Assembly (NCBI RefSeq): GCF_003258595.1
Contig: NZ_QHHQ01000007.1
Span: 248,001 to 312,000 of the forward strand
Reading direction: 5' to 3'
Length of the DNA: 64,000 nucleotides
From: Acuticoccus sediminis
GTDB taxonomy: Bacteria; Pseudomonadota; Alphaproteobacteria; Rhizobiales; Amorphaceae
The notes beneath the pieces were generated by a model. The model did not search any database and was not told the origin of the DNA. It saw only the letters and a program-made list of their open reading frames with translations. Positions 41,120 through 48,916 of this stretch are shown here, in pieces (position 1 is the stretch's first letter; each line of letters starts with the position of its first letter). Position numbers and translations under genes: made by a program.

Positions 41120-42370
41120 ATGAGTGAAGACATCGTCATCGTGGGCGCCGGCGCGGCCGGCGTCGGAGCGGCGAGGCGGCTCGCCGCCGCCGGGGTGCGC
41201 GCGACCGTCGTCGAGGCGCTGCCGCGCGTCGGCGGGCGGGCCTGGACGGTCGAGGCTGCGGGATATCCGCTCGATCTCGGGTGCGGCTGGCTGCACTCGG
41301 GCGACCGCAACGCCTGGACGCGGATCGCCGGGGAGACCGGCATGCCGGTCGACGCCCGGACCAGCGCGTGGGGACGGCAGCACCGCGAGCTGGGCCTTGC
41401 CCGCGGCGAACAAGAGGAGGCGCGGCGGGCCTTCAACGCCTGGAGCGAGCGGCTCGCCGACGCGCCGCCCGCCAGCGACCGAGCATCCGACGCGCTGGAG
41501 CCCAGCAGCCGCTGGAACGCGTACATCCACGCCCTCAGCGGCTTCATCAGCGGCGACGAGCCGGAGCACATCTCCGCGAGCGACATCGCTGCCTACGACG
41601 CGGCGTCGACGGGGCGGAACTGGCGTGTTCCGGGGGGCTACGGGGCGCTGGTGGCGGCGAGCCTGCCGCCTGCCGCGACGGTCCACCTCGCGACGTCGGT
41701 CGACGCCCTGCGGCTCGATGAGTCCCGCGTGGTCCTGGAGACGTCGGCCGGGACGATGCGCGCCCGCGCCGTCGTCCTCACCGTCTCCAGCGACGTTCTG
41801 TCGGGCGGTGCCATCCGCTTCCCCGCCGCGCTCGACCCGTGGCGGGAGGCGGCGGGGCAGCTGCCGCTCGGGCGGGACGAAAAGCTCTTCCTCGAGATCG
41901 TCGACGGGGGGCCGTTCGAGACGGAGACCCACCTCATCGGCGATCCGCACGATGCGACGACGGGGGTCTATTATATTCGCCCGTTCGGCCGCCCGGTGAT
42001 CGAGTGCTTTTTCGGCGGCGCAGGAGCGCGGCTCGTGGCGGCGAACGGGACGAAGGCGACGTTCGCCCGCTGCATCGACCAGCTCGCCGGCCTGCTGGGG
42101 TCCGGCGTGCGCGACCATCTCCGCCCGCTGGTCGCGTCGGACTGGGCGGGGACGCCCTCAATCCGTGGCGGCTACAGCTACGCGCGTCCGGGTCGGCGCG
42201 CCGCCCGCGAGGTGCTCGCCCGCCCGTACGACGGGCGGATCTTCTTCGCCGGCGAGGCGACACATGCGACCGACTTCTCCACCGCCCACGGCGCTCACGA
42301 CAGCGGTGTGCGCGCCGCGGAGGAGCTCCTCGCCGCCGTCGCCGACCTCGACGCCGCCGGGCCCGCCTGA
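41120..42370 (+). CDS. Flavin-containing amine oxidase
   Basis: This 416-residue FAD-dependent amine oxidoreductase has the dinucleotide motif IVGAGAAGVGAARRL (6-20), an ALPRVGGRAWTV stretch with the Arg-rich flavin loop near 35-46, and LGCGWLHSG. The C-terminal FAD-closing segment is GRIFFAGEATHATDFSTAHGAHDSGVRAAEELL. It belongs to the monoamine/polyamine oxidase-like group that oxidises an amine to an imine with hydrogen peroxide as by-product. ATG 41120 follows GGAGG. No aromatic-cage residues can be assigned by eye, so the amine is unknown. Its stop codon sits in a short hairpin loop. Confidence 0.87.
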   Translation: MSEDIVIVGAGAAGVGAARRLAAAGVRATVVEALPRVGGRAWTVEAAGYPLDLGCGWLHSGDRNAWTRIAGETGMPVDARTSAWGRQHRELGLARGEQEEARRAFNAWSERLADAPPASDRASDALEPSSRWNAYIHALSGFISGDEPEHISASDIAAYDAASTGRNWRVPGGYGALVAASLPPAATVHLATSVDALRLDESRVVLETSAGTMRARAVVLTVSSDVLSGGAIRFPAALDPWREAAGQLPLGRDEKLFLEIVDGGPFETETHLIGDPHDATTGVYYIRPFGRPVIECFFGGAGARLVAANGTKATFARCIDQLAGLLGSGVRDHLRPLVASDWAGTPSIRGGYSYARPGRRAAREVLARPYDGRIFFAGEATHATDFSTAHGAHDSGVRAAEELLAAVADLDAAGPA

Positions 42371-42376
42371 CGCGGG
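42362..42376 (+). terminator. 5-bp stop-in-loop hairpin ending the amine oxidase gene
   Basis: CCCGC (42362-42366) pairs with GCGGG (42372-42376). The five-base loop CTGAC contains the TGA at 42368-42370. Confidence 0.35.
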
Positions 42377-42538
42377 GGGAGACGTCACGCGAGGCGCCCG
42401 CCATGGTAAACTCGGCCGATCGGCGGGCTGGGCGGCATAGCGAGGCGGCATCGAAACCGTAGCGCGACTTTATTTCCGGCGGCCGCCGCATTGGCCGACC
42501 ATCAGGTCAAGGTGAACGACGGACCGACGGAGGTCGAC

Positions 42539-43825
42539 GTGGCAGACACAAAGATGGATGCGTCGCTCGAAGGGCTGGGGCAGATCGTTCTCGTCCTGCA
42601 GGGCGGCGGGGCGCTCGGCGCCTACCAGGCGGGCGTCTACGAGGCGCTGCATGAGGCGGGGATCGAGCCCGACTGGGTCATCGGTACCTCGATCGGAGCC
42701 ATCAACGCCGGTCTCATCACCGGCAACGCGGCGTCGGACCGGGTGGACGCGCTCAAGGCGTTCTGGGAGCGGGTGCGCAGTCCCGGCTTCGGCATGTTCG
42801 GCAGCGGCAAGGCCGACAACGGCCCCTGGCGCACGCTGGAGCGCGACGCCTCGCGCATGTTCTCCGCATGGCGCGTGATCGCGGGGGGACTCGGCGGTTT
42901 CTTCGCGCCGAACCCGCTGGCCTTCGCGGGCGTCGGCTTCCCGATGGCGCCGGAGGAGGCGGGCTACTACTCGACGCGTCCGCTCCGCCGCACGCTTCGG
43001 GAGCTCATCGACCTCGACCGGATCAACGCCTGCGCGCCGCGCCTCACCGTCGGCGCGGCGAACGTCGCGACGGCGCAGATGCGCTACTTCGACAGCCGCA
43101 ACGAGCCGCTCTCGCTCGACCACATCATCGCGTCGGGTTCGTTGCCTCCGGCCTTCCCGGCGGTCCGGATCGACGGTGAGCTCTACTGGGACGGCGGCGT
43201 CCTCTCCAATACGCCGGTGGAGGCGGTGTTCGACGACAATCCGCGCCGCAACTCGATCATCTTCGCCATTCACATGTGGCGGCCGGACGGTGCGGAACCG
43301 CGTTCGATCTGGGAGGTCACGAACCGGGAGAAGGACCTGCGCTACACGAGCCGGGTGCTCTCCAACATCGCGCGGCAGCGGGACCTCCACCGGCTGCGCC
43401 ACATCATCTCGACGCTCGGCAAGTACCTGCCGCCCGAGCTGGCGGACAATCCCGACGTGGCGGCGATGCGGGCCTGGGGGTGTACGACCCGCATGCATGT
43501 GGTGCGCCTCCTCGCGCCGCGCCTCACCAACGAGGACCACCTCAAGGACATCGATTTCACGCCGGAGGGGATCGCCGACCGCTGGCACGCCGGGCTCATG
43601 GACATGCGCGATGCGCTGGCCCGGCGGCCCTGGCTGGAGGACCCCGACCCCATGGAGGGGCTCATCCTGCACGAGATCGGCATCGGGGCGGCACAGGGTG
43701 AGCGCCCGCGGAATCGCAACGAAGGCGTCGAACCGGCGCCGGCTCAGCGTCGTCGAGGCAGTCCGGCGCAACCCGTGCGAGGTGCGTCGCCGGTGGCCGA
43801 GCAGGCAGGGGAGGCAGCGGAATGA
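42539..43825 (+). CDS. Patatin-like phospholipase
   Basis: This 428-residue serine hydrolase of the patatin family has the oxyanion-hole loop LQGGGALGAYQAGVYEAL (20-37), nucleophile S51 in GTSIGAINAG and the catalytic aspartate in DGGVLSNTP near 219. It should deacylate phospholipids or other lipids. The C-terminal half contains a DUF3734-like segment (DFTPEGIADRWHAGLMDM) seen in bacterial patatins. I start at GTG 42539, where GGAGG sits five bases upstream; a TTG at 42491 is possible but has no such site. Its stop overlaps the ATG of an NTF2-like protein (ATGA), implying a functional pair. Confidence 0.86.
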   Translation: MADTKMDASLEGLGQIVLVLQGGGALGAYQAGVYEALHEAGIEPDWVIGTSIGAINAGLITGNAASDRVDALKAFWERVRSPGFGMFGSGKADNGPWRTLERDASRMFSAWRVIAGGLGGFFAPNPLAFAGVGFPMAPEEAGYYSTRPLRRTLRELIDLDRINACAPRLTVGAANVATAQMRYFDSRNEPLSLDHIIASGSLPPAFPAVRIDGELYWDGGVLSNTPVEAVFDDNPRRNSIIFAIHMWRPDGAEPRSIWEVTNREKDLRYTSRVLSNIARQRDLHRLRHIISTLGKYLPPELADNPDVAAMRAWGCTTRMHVVRLLAPRLTNEDHLKDIDFTPEGIADRWHAGLMDMRDALARRPWLEDPDPMEGLILHEIGIGAAQGERPRNRNEGVEPAPAQRRRGSPAQPVRGASPVAEQAGEAAE

Positions 43826-44316
43826 TCGACCGTCGCATGCTGGTTTCGGCCATGCCGGCCGCGTTCGCGGTGGTCGCCTGCCCTGTGCCCGCCGTCGCGG
43901 CGGATACCGGCGGGGTGGACCGCGCCGATGTCACCGAAATGGTGGTCACCGCCTACCGGGCGTTCCTCGAGGCTCAGAACGCGCGCGACCTTCAGGCCGT
44001 GAGGGCAACGCTGTGGGATTCGCCCGATTTCCTGTGGGTTAGCGACGGGCGGCCCTTCTGGGGGCCGGACGCGCTGGTCGAGCGGATGGGGCAGTTCCAG
44101 AAGGCCGAGGTCTGGCAGGTGACGCCGGACCTCGAGGCGAGCCGCGTCGTGCCGCTGGGCCCCGGCGTCGCCTATCTGCTCCTGCCGCTGGTCCTTTCGA
44201 TCGGCGAGGCGGCGAAGCCGTCGCAGCTGCCGTGGCTGGTGGGTGTCGTCGCGGTGGAGACCGCCGAGGGCTGGCGCATCGCCGCCCTTTTCACGACGAC
44301 CGACAAATCCGCCTGA
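43822..44316 (+). CDS. Exported NTF2/SnoaL-like protein
   Basis: This 164-residue protein has a signal peptide (MIDRRMLVSAMPAAFAVVACPVPAVAA) followed by an NTF2-like alpha+beta fold: VTAYRAFLEAQNARDLQAVRATLWDSPDFLWVSDG... through GWRIAALFTTTDKS. Such domains bind small molecules or act as immunity or isomerase proteins, so no function can be fixed. The ATG overlaps the patatin stop (ATGA). Periplasmic export while its partner appears cytoplasmic is a point to note. A 15-bp hairpin follows two bases after the stop. Confidence 0.75.
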   Translation: MIDRRMLVSAMPAAFAVVACPVPAVAADTGGVDRADVTEMVVTAYRAFLEAQNARDLQAVRATLWDSPDFLWVSDGRPFWGPDALVERMGQFQKAEVWQVTPDLEASRVVPLGPGVAYLLLPLVLSIGEAAKPSQLPWLVGVVAVETAEGWRIAALFTTTDKSA

Positions 44317-44317
44317 A

Positions 44318-44350
44318 GGAAGCCCCGCCCGGTCACCGGGCGGGGCTTCC
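44318..44350. terminator. 15-bp bidirectional terminator with the MFS stop codon as loop
   Basis: GGAAGCCCCGCCCGG (44318-44332) pairs perfectly with CCGGGCGGGGCTTCC (44336-44350) around the loop TCA. The loop is exactly the minus-strand stop codon of the MFS gene (44333-44335), and the right arm encodes its last five codons. It also lies two bases after the stop of the NTF2-like gene, so it can serve both convergent transcripts. Confidence 0.85.
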
Positions 44351-45571
44351 GATTGCGCCGTCCTGCGGGCCGGCCGCGCCGCGCGCCCGCAGAGTCAGGC
44401 GCGCCGCGCACGCCATCCCCGCCGCGAGGGCGATGCAGACGCCGAGCACGGTGGCGGACCAGCCGAGGCGGTCGAACACCTGCCCGAGTACCGAAGCCCC
44501 CACGAGTCCGCCCGCGAAGTAGCTCGCAAGGTAGAGCCCGCTCGCGGCGGACCGGTCGTGCGTCGCCGCGCGGCCGACGAAGCCGGTCGCCACGCCCTGG
44601 GCGAAGAAGGTGCCGAGCCCGACGAGCGTCATCCCGGCAAGGACCATGGCGAGGCTGGCAGACAGGAGGCAGAGGGCGCCTGCCATCGCGACCGCAAGGC
44701 CGAGCAGCACGGCGGCCCGCACGCCGACCCGCGCGGCGATCCGCCCGGCGAGCGGCGTCGTCAGCATCGACGGCGCGAACACGAAGTAGACGGTGCCGAG
44801 CGCCATCATGCCGAGCCCGAGGGGCGGCGCGACGAGGACGAAGTTGACGTAGGTGAATACGCCGATGAAGGCGAAGAGGATCGAGAAGCCGAGCAGGAAC
44901 GCCGCGACGAGCGCGGGGTTCGCGAGGTGGGCGAAGACGGCGGCCCACGGCGCCGCCGGACCTCCGCCCGGAGCTGCCGCCGGACGGCCCGGATCGACCA
45001 CGGCGAAGGCGAGCGCCGCGCCGCACAGGTTGAGCGCGGCGAAGGTGAAGAACACCGTTCCGACGCCGAAATGGTCCGCAATACCGGCGGCGAGCAGCCG
45101 GCCGAGGAGGTTCGAGCCGACGTTGCCGGTGACGTACGCGGCGAAGGCGCCGGCGCTTGCGGCAGCGGCCGCCCGCTCGCCGAGCCAGGCGAGTGTCAAC
45201 GTGAAGGCGACCGCCATGCACAGGCCCTGCGTCACGCGCAGCGCCGAGAAGGTCGCGAGGTCCGGCGCGAACGCGAGGAGGGCGGTCGGCACCGACAGCA
45301 GCAAGAGGCTCGCCGCGATGCCGAGCCGGCGGTCGAGGCGGGCGCTGAAGAGCGCGACGGCGAGGCTCGCGATCGCCATGCCGATGGTGGCGGCATTCAC
45401 GGCGACGCCCATCTCGGCGGGCGTGACCCCGTAGTGGGAGGTCAGCATCGAGACGATGGCCTGCGCCGCGAAGAGGTCGACGAGCGTCAGGAAGGCGATC
45501 GCGGCGACCAGCGGTGCGCTCGGTCCGGCCGCGCGTTCGACGGGAAGAGTCCGAGGGGTCATCACGTCCAC
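44333..45571 (-). CDS. MFS transporter (AraJ/YnfM-like drug-efflux type)
   Basis: This 412-residue inner-membrane transporter has twelve predicted helices. The RVTQGLCMAVAFTLTLAWLGERA segment and the loop SARLDRRLGIAASLLLL correspond to the conserved MFS motifs between helices 2-3 and 4-5. The AraJ/YnfM-like set of arabinose-efflux permeases fits best. Such carriers export drugs or metabolites in exchange for protons. It is a single gene, convergent with the patatin/NTF2 pair and ahead of the cupin gene on the same strand. The last five codons form one arm of the terminator. Confidence 0.87.
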   Translation of the reverse strand: MDVMTPRTLPVERAAGPSAPLVAAIAFLTLVDLFAAQAIVSMLTSHYGVTPAEMGVAVNAATIGMAIASLAVALFSARLDRRLGIAASLLLLSVPTALLAFAPDLATFSALRVTQGLCMAVAFTLTLAWLGERAAAAASAGAFAAYVTGNVGSNLLGRLLAAGIADHFGVGTVFFTFAALNLCGAALAFAVVDPGRPAAAPGGGPAAPWAAVFAHLANPALVAAFLLGFSILFAFIGVFTYVNFVLVAPPLGLGMMALGTVYFVFAPSMLTTPLAGRIAARVGVRAAVLLGLAVAMAGALCLLSASLAMVLAGMTLVGLGTFFAQGVATGFVGRAATHDRSAASGLYLASYFAGGLVGASVLGQVFDRLGWSATVLGVCIALAAGMACAARLTLRARGAAGPQDGAIGSPAR

Positions 45572-45686
45572 TCCATCAACGAGAGACGCGGCAGGTGGAG
45601 ACCCACCGCGCCGGGTGCGGTTTCAGGGACGGACAGGGCCGGGAGCGGGGCTCCCGGTTTCGTTCGGCGCAGCGGCGGCTCGGGGG

Positions 45687-45709
45687 CCGGCGTCACATCG
45701 AGTCGCCGG
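45687..45709 (-). terminator. 6-bp stop-in-loop hairpin ending the cupin gene
   Basis: CCGGCG (45687-45692) pairs with CGCCGG (45704-45709). The 11-base loop opens with the stop codon (45693-45695). Confidence 0.45.
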
Positions 45710-46166
45710 TCGGCTCCTCGACCGGGACGACGTCGCTCGACAGGATGACGACGGGCGTGTCGGACGTATTCTCCCACCAGTGGCTGAGGTCGGCGCCGAA
45801 CTCGCCGGTTTCATCGCCGGCGACGTGGTGGATGGGCTTTGCGCACACGCTGTTGTGCTCGTCGATCTCGCCGGAGACGATGACGATGATCGCCGGCCGG
45901 TCACCGTGGCTGTGGGTCGGCACGATGCCGCCCGGCGCGATGGTCAGGCGGCGGGTGCGCAGCATGAGACCGTCCACGCCGCGCCACCCGTCGAGCGGAA
46001 CGGTGGACAGGACGACGGCCTCGACGCCGGAGCCGTCCTGCATCTCGATGGTCTGTGGGGTCGACAGGCGGTCCGCCTTGGCGCACTCGCCCGCCATGGC
46101 GGCGGTGGCGCCGGACGCGGCGGCGAATGTGAGGGCCGCAACGGCAGCCCGGGTGAATGTGGTCAT
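45693..46166 (-). CDS. Exported cupin-domain protein
   Basis: This 157-residue protein has a cleavable signal (MTTFTRAAVAALTFAAASGATAAMAG) and a small cupin fold. Metal-binding residues lie in PTHSHGDRPAIIVIVSGEIDEHN and a C-terminal strand in HHVAGDETGEFGADLSHWWENTSD. GGAGGGAG sits before the ATG at 46166, so the longer frame to 46274 is not used. Its periplasmic location is clear but the bound substrate is not. It is divergent from the peroxiredoxin-like gene. No cysteine pair supports a redox role. Confidence 0.8.
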   Translation of the reverse strand: MTTFTRAAVAALTFAAASGATAAMAGECAKADRLSTPQTIEMQDGSGVEAVVLSTVPLDGWRGVDGLMLRTRRLTIAPGGIVPTHSHGDRPAIIVIVSGEIDEHNSVCAKPIHHVAGDETGEFGADLSHWWENTSDTPVVILSSDVVPVEEPTGDSM

Positions 46167-46362
46167 CGGGAACTCCCTCCTCTGGCGCGGATCGCGCCGC
46201 ATTGATGCGGTGTGATGGCCGAGGATCCGCCGGGCCGGCGTGCTTCGGAAATGCCGTTCGCGTTTGAAATCCATAGAGGAGGGCTATGCAGCGTTCCTCG
46301 GGGGCGGGAGTAGACTGGCGCATGGCGAGGCCGTCGGGCCCGTCGAGGCAAAGGGGCATCCG

Positions 46363-47094
46363 GTGGGCGACGACTATCGCGACGAACTGGACAGGGCGCG
46401 CAGGGTCGGCGGACCGCTGGACAGTCGCCTCGCCATCATCCGGAACGCCTTCCGCCGCTTCCGCCCGACCTACAGCAGCGCGATCGACCGCTTCGTCGAG
46501 CGGATCGAGGCGACCGACCCGGCGTCACGCGCCCCGGCGGTCGGCGGGGCCATGCCGGAGTTCGCGCTGCCCGACAGCACCGGGAGGATCGTCACGCTCC
46601 CCGTTCTGCTGGAGGAGGGGCCGGTTGTGGTGTCGATCAACCGGGGCGTCTGGTGTCCGCTGTGCCGCACGACGCTCGCCGCGCTCACCGAGACCGAACC
46701 GGCGGTGCGGGCGGCCGGGGCCCGTCTCGTCTCGATCTCGCCGCAGCGCGCCGCGTACGGCGAGGCGCACCGGCACGACGCCGGGGCGGAGTTTCCGATG
46801 CTGTCGGACGTCGATCTCGGCTACGCGACCGTGCTGGGGCTGACGGTGCCGATCGGCGAGGAACTCGCCGCCTGCTACGACGGGTTCGCCATCGACCTCG
46901 CGGCGATCAACGGCAACGAGGGTGTCCTGCTGCCGATCCCGGCGACCTTCGTCGTCGGCCGGGACGGCACGATCCTCGCGCGCCACATCGACCCGGACCC
47001 GCGCCACAGGATGGACCCGTGCGACGTCGTTCAGGCGTTGACGGAGGCGGATGAGGCGGATGCCGGTCCGTCGCAGGGCGAGCCCCATTCGTAG
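46363..47094 (+). CDS. Peroxiredoxin-like AhpC/TSA protein
   Basis: This 243-residue thioredoxin-fold protein has the redox motif WCPLC (C98, C101) in VVVSINRGVWCPLCRTTLAAL, an AhpC/TSA-like SLFVSPQ-type stretch and PATFVVGRDGTILARHIDPDPRHRMDP near the end. It resembles peroxiredoxin-like or alkyl-hydroperoxide-reductase-like proteins and probably reduces peroxides or handles thiols in the cytoplasm. I start at GTG 46363 after AAGGGG; the frame continues to 46240 but the added residues are not family-like. Its 3' end overlaps the C-terminal codons of the convergent LysR gene by 64 bases. Confidence 0.82.
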   Translation: MGDDYRDELDRARRVGGPLDSRLAIIRNAFRRFRPTYSSAIDRFVERIEATDPASRAPAVGGAMPEFALPDSTGRIVTLPVLLEEGPVVVSINRGVWCPLCRTTLAALTETEPAVRAAGARLVSISPQRAAYGEAHRHDAGAEFPMLSDVDLGYATVLGLTVPIGEELAACYDGFAIDLAAINGNEGVLLPIPATFVVGRDGTILARHIDPDPRHRMDPCDVVQALTEADEADAGPSQGEPHS

Positions 47095-47969
47095 GGCGCC
47101 CAGTCGGCCGCGCGGAGCTGGGTGAGCAGCATCGCCGCCGCCGGGCTGCGGTGGCGGCCGCGCACCGCATAGACCTTCACCTGACGCCCGACGGACAGTC
47201 CCTGGATGGCGGCCGTGCGCATCGACGACGGCAGCGCGGTGCTGGTCGGCACGATGGCGACGCCGCCGCCGGTGGCGACGAGCTCGATCACGTCGCGCTC
47301 GCTGTTGGCTTCGAGGCCGAAGGAAAGGTCGATGCCGTGCCCGGCGAGGATCTCCTCGACCGCGGACGCGGTCTCGCAGTGGCGCCGCACGATCAGCCTT
47401 TCGCCGGCGAGATCCTCCGGTGTCAGGGCGTTCCGGGCCGAGAAGCGGTGATGCGCGGGAAAGGCGAGGTGCAGCCCTTCCTCGAAGAGGGGCCAGGATT
47501 CGTACCGGTCCCAGGTCATCGCGGCGGGGCAGGAGAGGGCGAGGTCGGTCCTGCCCTCCCGCAGCGCTTCGGCCGTCGCCGCGGAGGTGCCCCGGTCGAT
47601 CTTCAGCGAGAGCCCGGCGAAGGCGCGCAGCAGCTCCATGAGCGCCGGCAGGAACGGGGTGATGTCGACCGCGTCGGAGAGGCCGAGGCGCAGGGCCGCG
47701 ACGTTGCGCGACTTCATCGCCGCCGCGACCGCCTTGGCGCTGGCGGCGCTCTCGTAGCAGCGCGCGAGGAGGGGCAGCATCCGCTCGCCCAGCTCGGTGA
47801 GGTGGGTGAGACCCCGCTCGCGGCGCAGGAGGTCGCCGCCGAGCTCGTGTTCGAGCAGCTTGATGGCGCGGGTCAGCGAGGGTTGGGAGACGTTACATTC
47901 GTCAGCAGCGCGGGTGAAATTCAAGAGCCGCGCCACTGCGAGGAAGTAGCGGACCTGATGCATCTCCAT
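47031..47969 (-). CDS. LysR-family transcriptional regulator
   Basis: This 312-residue regulator has the LysR winged helix-turn-helix at 1-60 (YFLAVARLLNFTRAADECNVSQPSLTRAIKLLEHELGGDLLRR). Its periplasmic-binding-type effector domain (about 90-295) has two lobes: LRLGLSDAVDITPFLPALMELL and GGGVAIVPTSTAL. The start at ATG 47969 puts the family consensus directly after the Met. It is downstream of the small membrane-protein gene on the same strand and converges on the peroxiredoxin-like gene, which it may control in response to oxidative stress (OxyR-like role is inference). Its C-terminal 20 or so residues overlap that gene. Confidence 0.86.
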   Translation of the reverse strand: MEMHQVRYFLAVARLLNFTRAADECNVSQPSLTRAIKLLEHELGGDLLRRERGLTHLTELGERMLPLLARCYESAASAKAVAAAMKSRNVAALRLGLSDAVDITPFLPALMELLRAFAGLSLKIDRGTSAATAEALREGRTDLALSCPAAMTWDRYESWPLFEEGLHLAFPAHHRFSARNALTPEDLAGERLIVRRHCETASAVEEILAGHGIDLSFGLEANSERDVIELVATGGGVAIVPTSTALPSSMRTAAIQGLSVGRQVKVYAVRGRHRSPAAAMLLTQLRAADWAPYEWGSPCDGPASASSASVNA

Positions 47970-48049
47970 AGGAACGCGCTCCATCCGGTCGGAACGCATC
48001 TAACCTCAGGATGGGTGCCCGATCCACTCCGGTCCGGTTGAGGGGGCGA

Positions 48050-48565
48050 TCAAGTCTCTGTAATCGCGCCGCTTCGACCTTCCATGATTTTCACCACACC
48101 GGCGCATACGACGCCGAAGACGATGTGCCCGGCGAGCGACGCCCAGGTGAGGGCGATGAAGCCGAGGAACGGCGGCAGGCCGGCGAAAAGGTGCGCCATC
48201 ACGTAGAGCGCGAAGATCCACAGTCCGACGCCGAAGCCCGCGCCGACGGCCCACCACGGCAGGAACGGCGTGACGAGCCGCGCCAGCGGCCGGGCGATGA
48301 AGAGGTAGCCGATGGGGTAGGCGATGACGCCGACCCCGGCGTGGATGATCTCGGCGAGCGTCCAGCTCGAGAAGCCGAACACCGACTGGACGAGGGCGGC
48401 CGGCTGCAGCGGCCCGCCGACGAGGACGGGGGTGATGAAGCGCGCCCAGACTTCCCAGGCAATGTCGGCCGCGGCACCCGCGGCCAGGGACGTGACCATC
48501 GTGGCGCGCGTGAGGGGCGGGAAGAGGGCCGCGAGCCCCGGTCGCGCGATCGTCGCAGTGGACAT
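48050..48565 (-). CDS. Small multi-pass membrane protein, function unknown
   Basis: This 171-residue protein has about four hydrophobic helices (MVTSLAAGAAADIAWEVWARF, IHAGVGVIAYPIGYLFIA, LPWWAVGAGFGVGLWIFALYVMAHLFAG, FIALTWASLAGHIVFGVV). It resembles small uncharacterised inner-membrane proteins. The start at 48565 (MSTATIARPG) follows AAGGA; longer frames up to 48637 add basic sequence. The LysR gene lies 81 bases downstream on the same strand, so the two may be cotranscribed. No function is recognised. Confidence 0.65.
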   Translation of the reverse strand: MSTATIARPGLAALFPPLTRATMVTSLAAGAAADIAWEVWARFITPVLVGGPLQPAALVQSVFGFSSWTLAEIIHAGVGVIAYPIGYLFIARPLARLVTPFLPWWAVGAGFGVGLWIFALYVMAHLFAGLPPFLGFIALTWASLAGHIVFGVVCAGVVKIMEGRSGAITET

Positions 48566-48916
48566 GGACGTCAGTCCTTCTTGTTGAGTTCCAACGACCT
48601 TCCATTTCGGACGTTGCCCGGACGGCTTCCAATACACGTCGGCTATGGAACGGATGCACGGGCGGTCATCCCGACCGTCCAGACGGCGCGGGGCCCGGTG
48701 CGGCCGTGCAGCGATGGGCGGGACCGGCCCGGGTGCGCGGCGTGCGCGAGATGCCGCGGAGGGAGTGCCGGGCAGGATCCGCCGCTCCTCGTGCCGGTCG
48801 GGCGGAGGATCACCGCTCGCGCTTCACGTGAATAATGAATCGCCTGTCATTATTTGTTGACGGGACGCGCGTTCCGAAGGCAGCATGCGCAAAACTAAAA
48901 TTCAGGGGGGATCAAA
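48566..48916. promoter_or_regulatory. Promoter region of the ABC transporter operon
   Basis: This 351-bp spacer has no gene. Within it AATAATGA (48831-48838) and TCATTATT (48847-48854) form a perfect 8-bp inverted repeat with an 8-base spacer, centred about 74 bases upstream of the ATG at 48917. TTGACG at 48857-48862 is a possible -35 box and the repeat would overlap the RNA-polymerase site. GGGGGG precedes the start codon. Confidence 0.6.
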
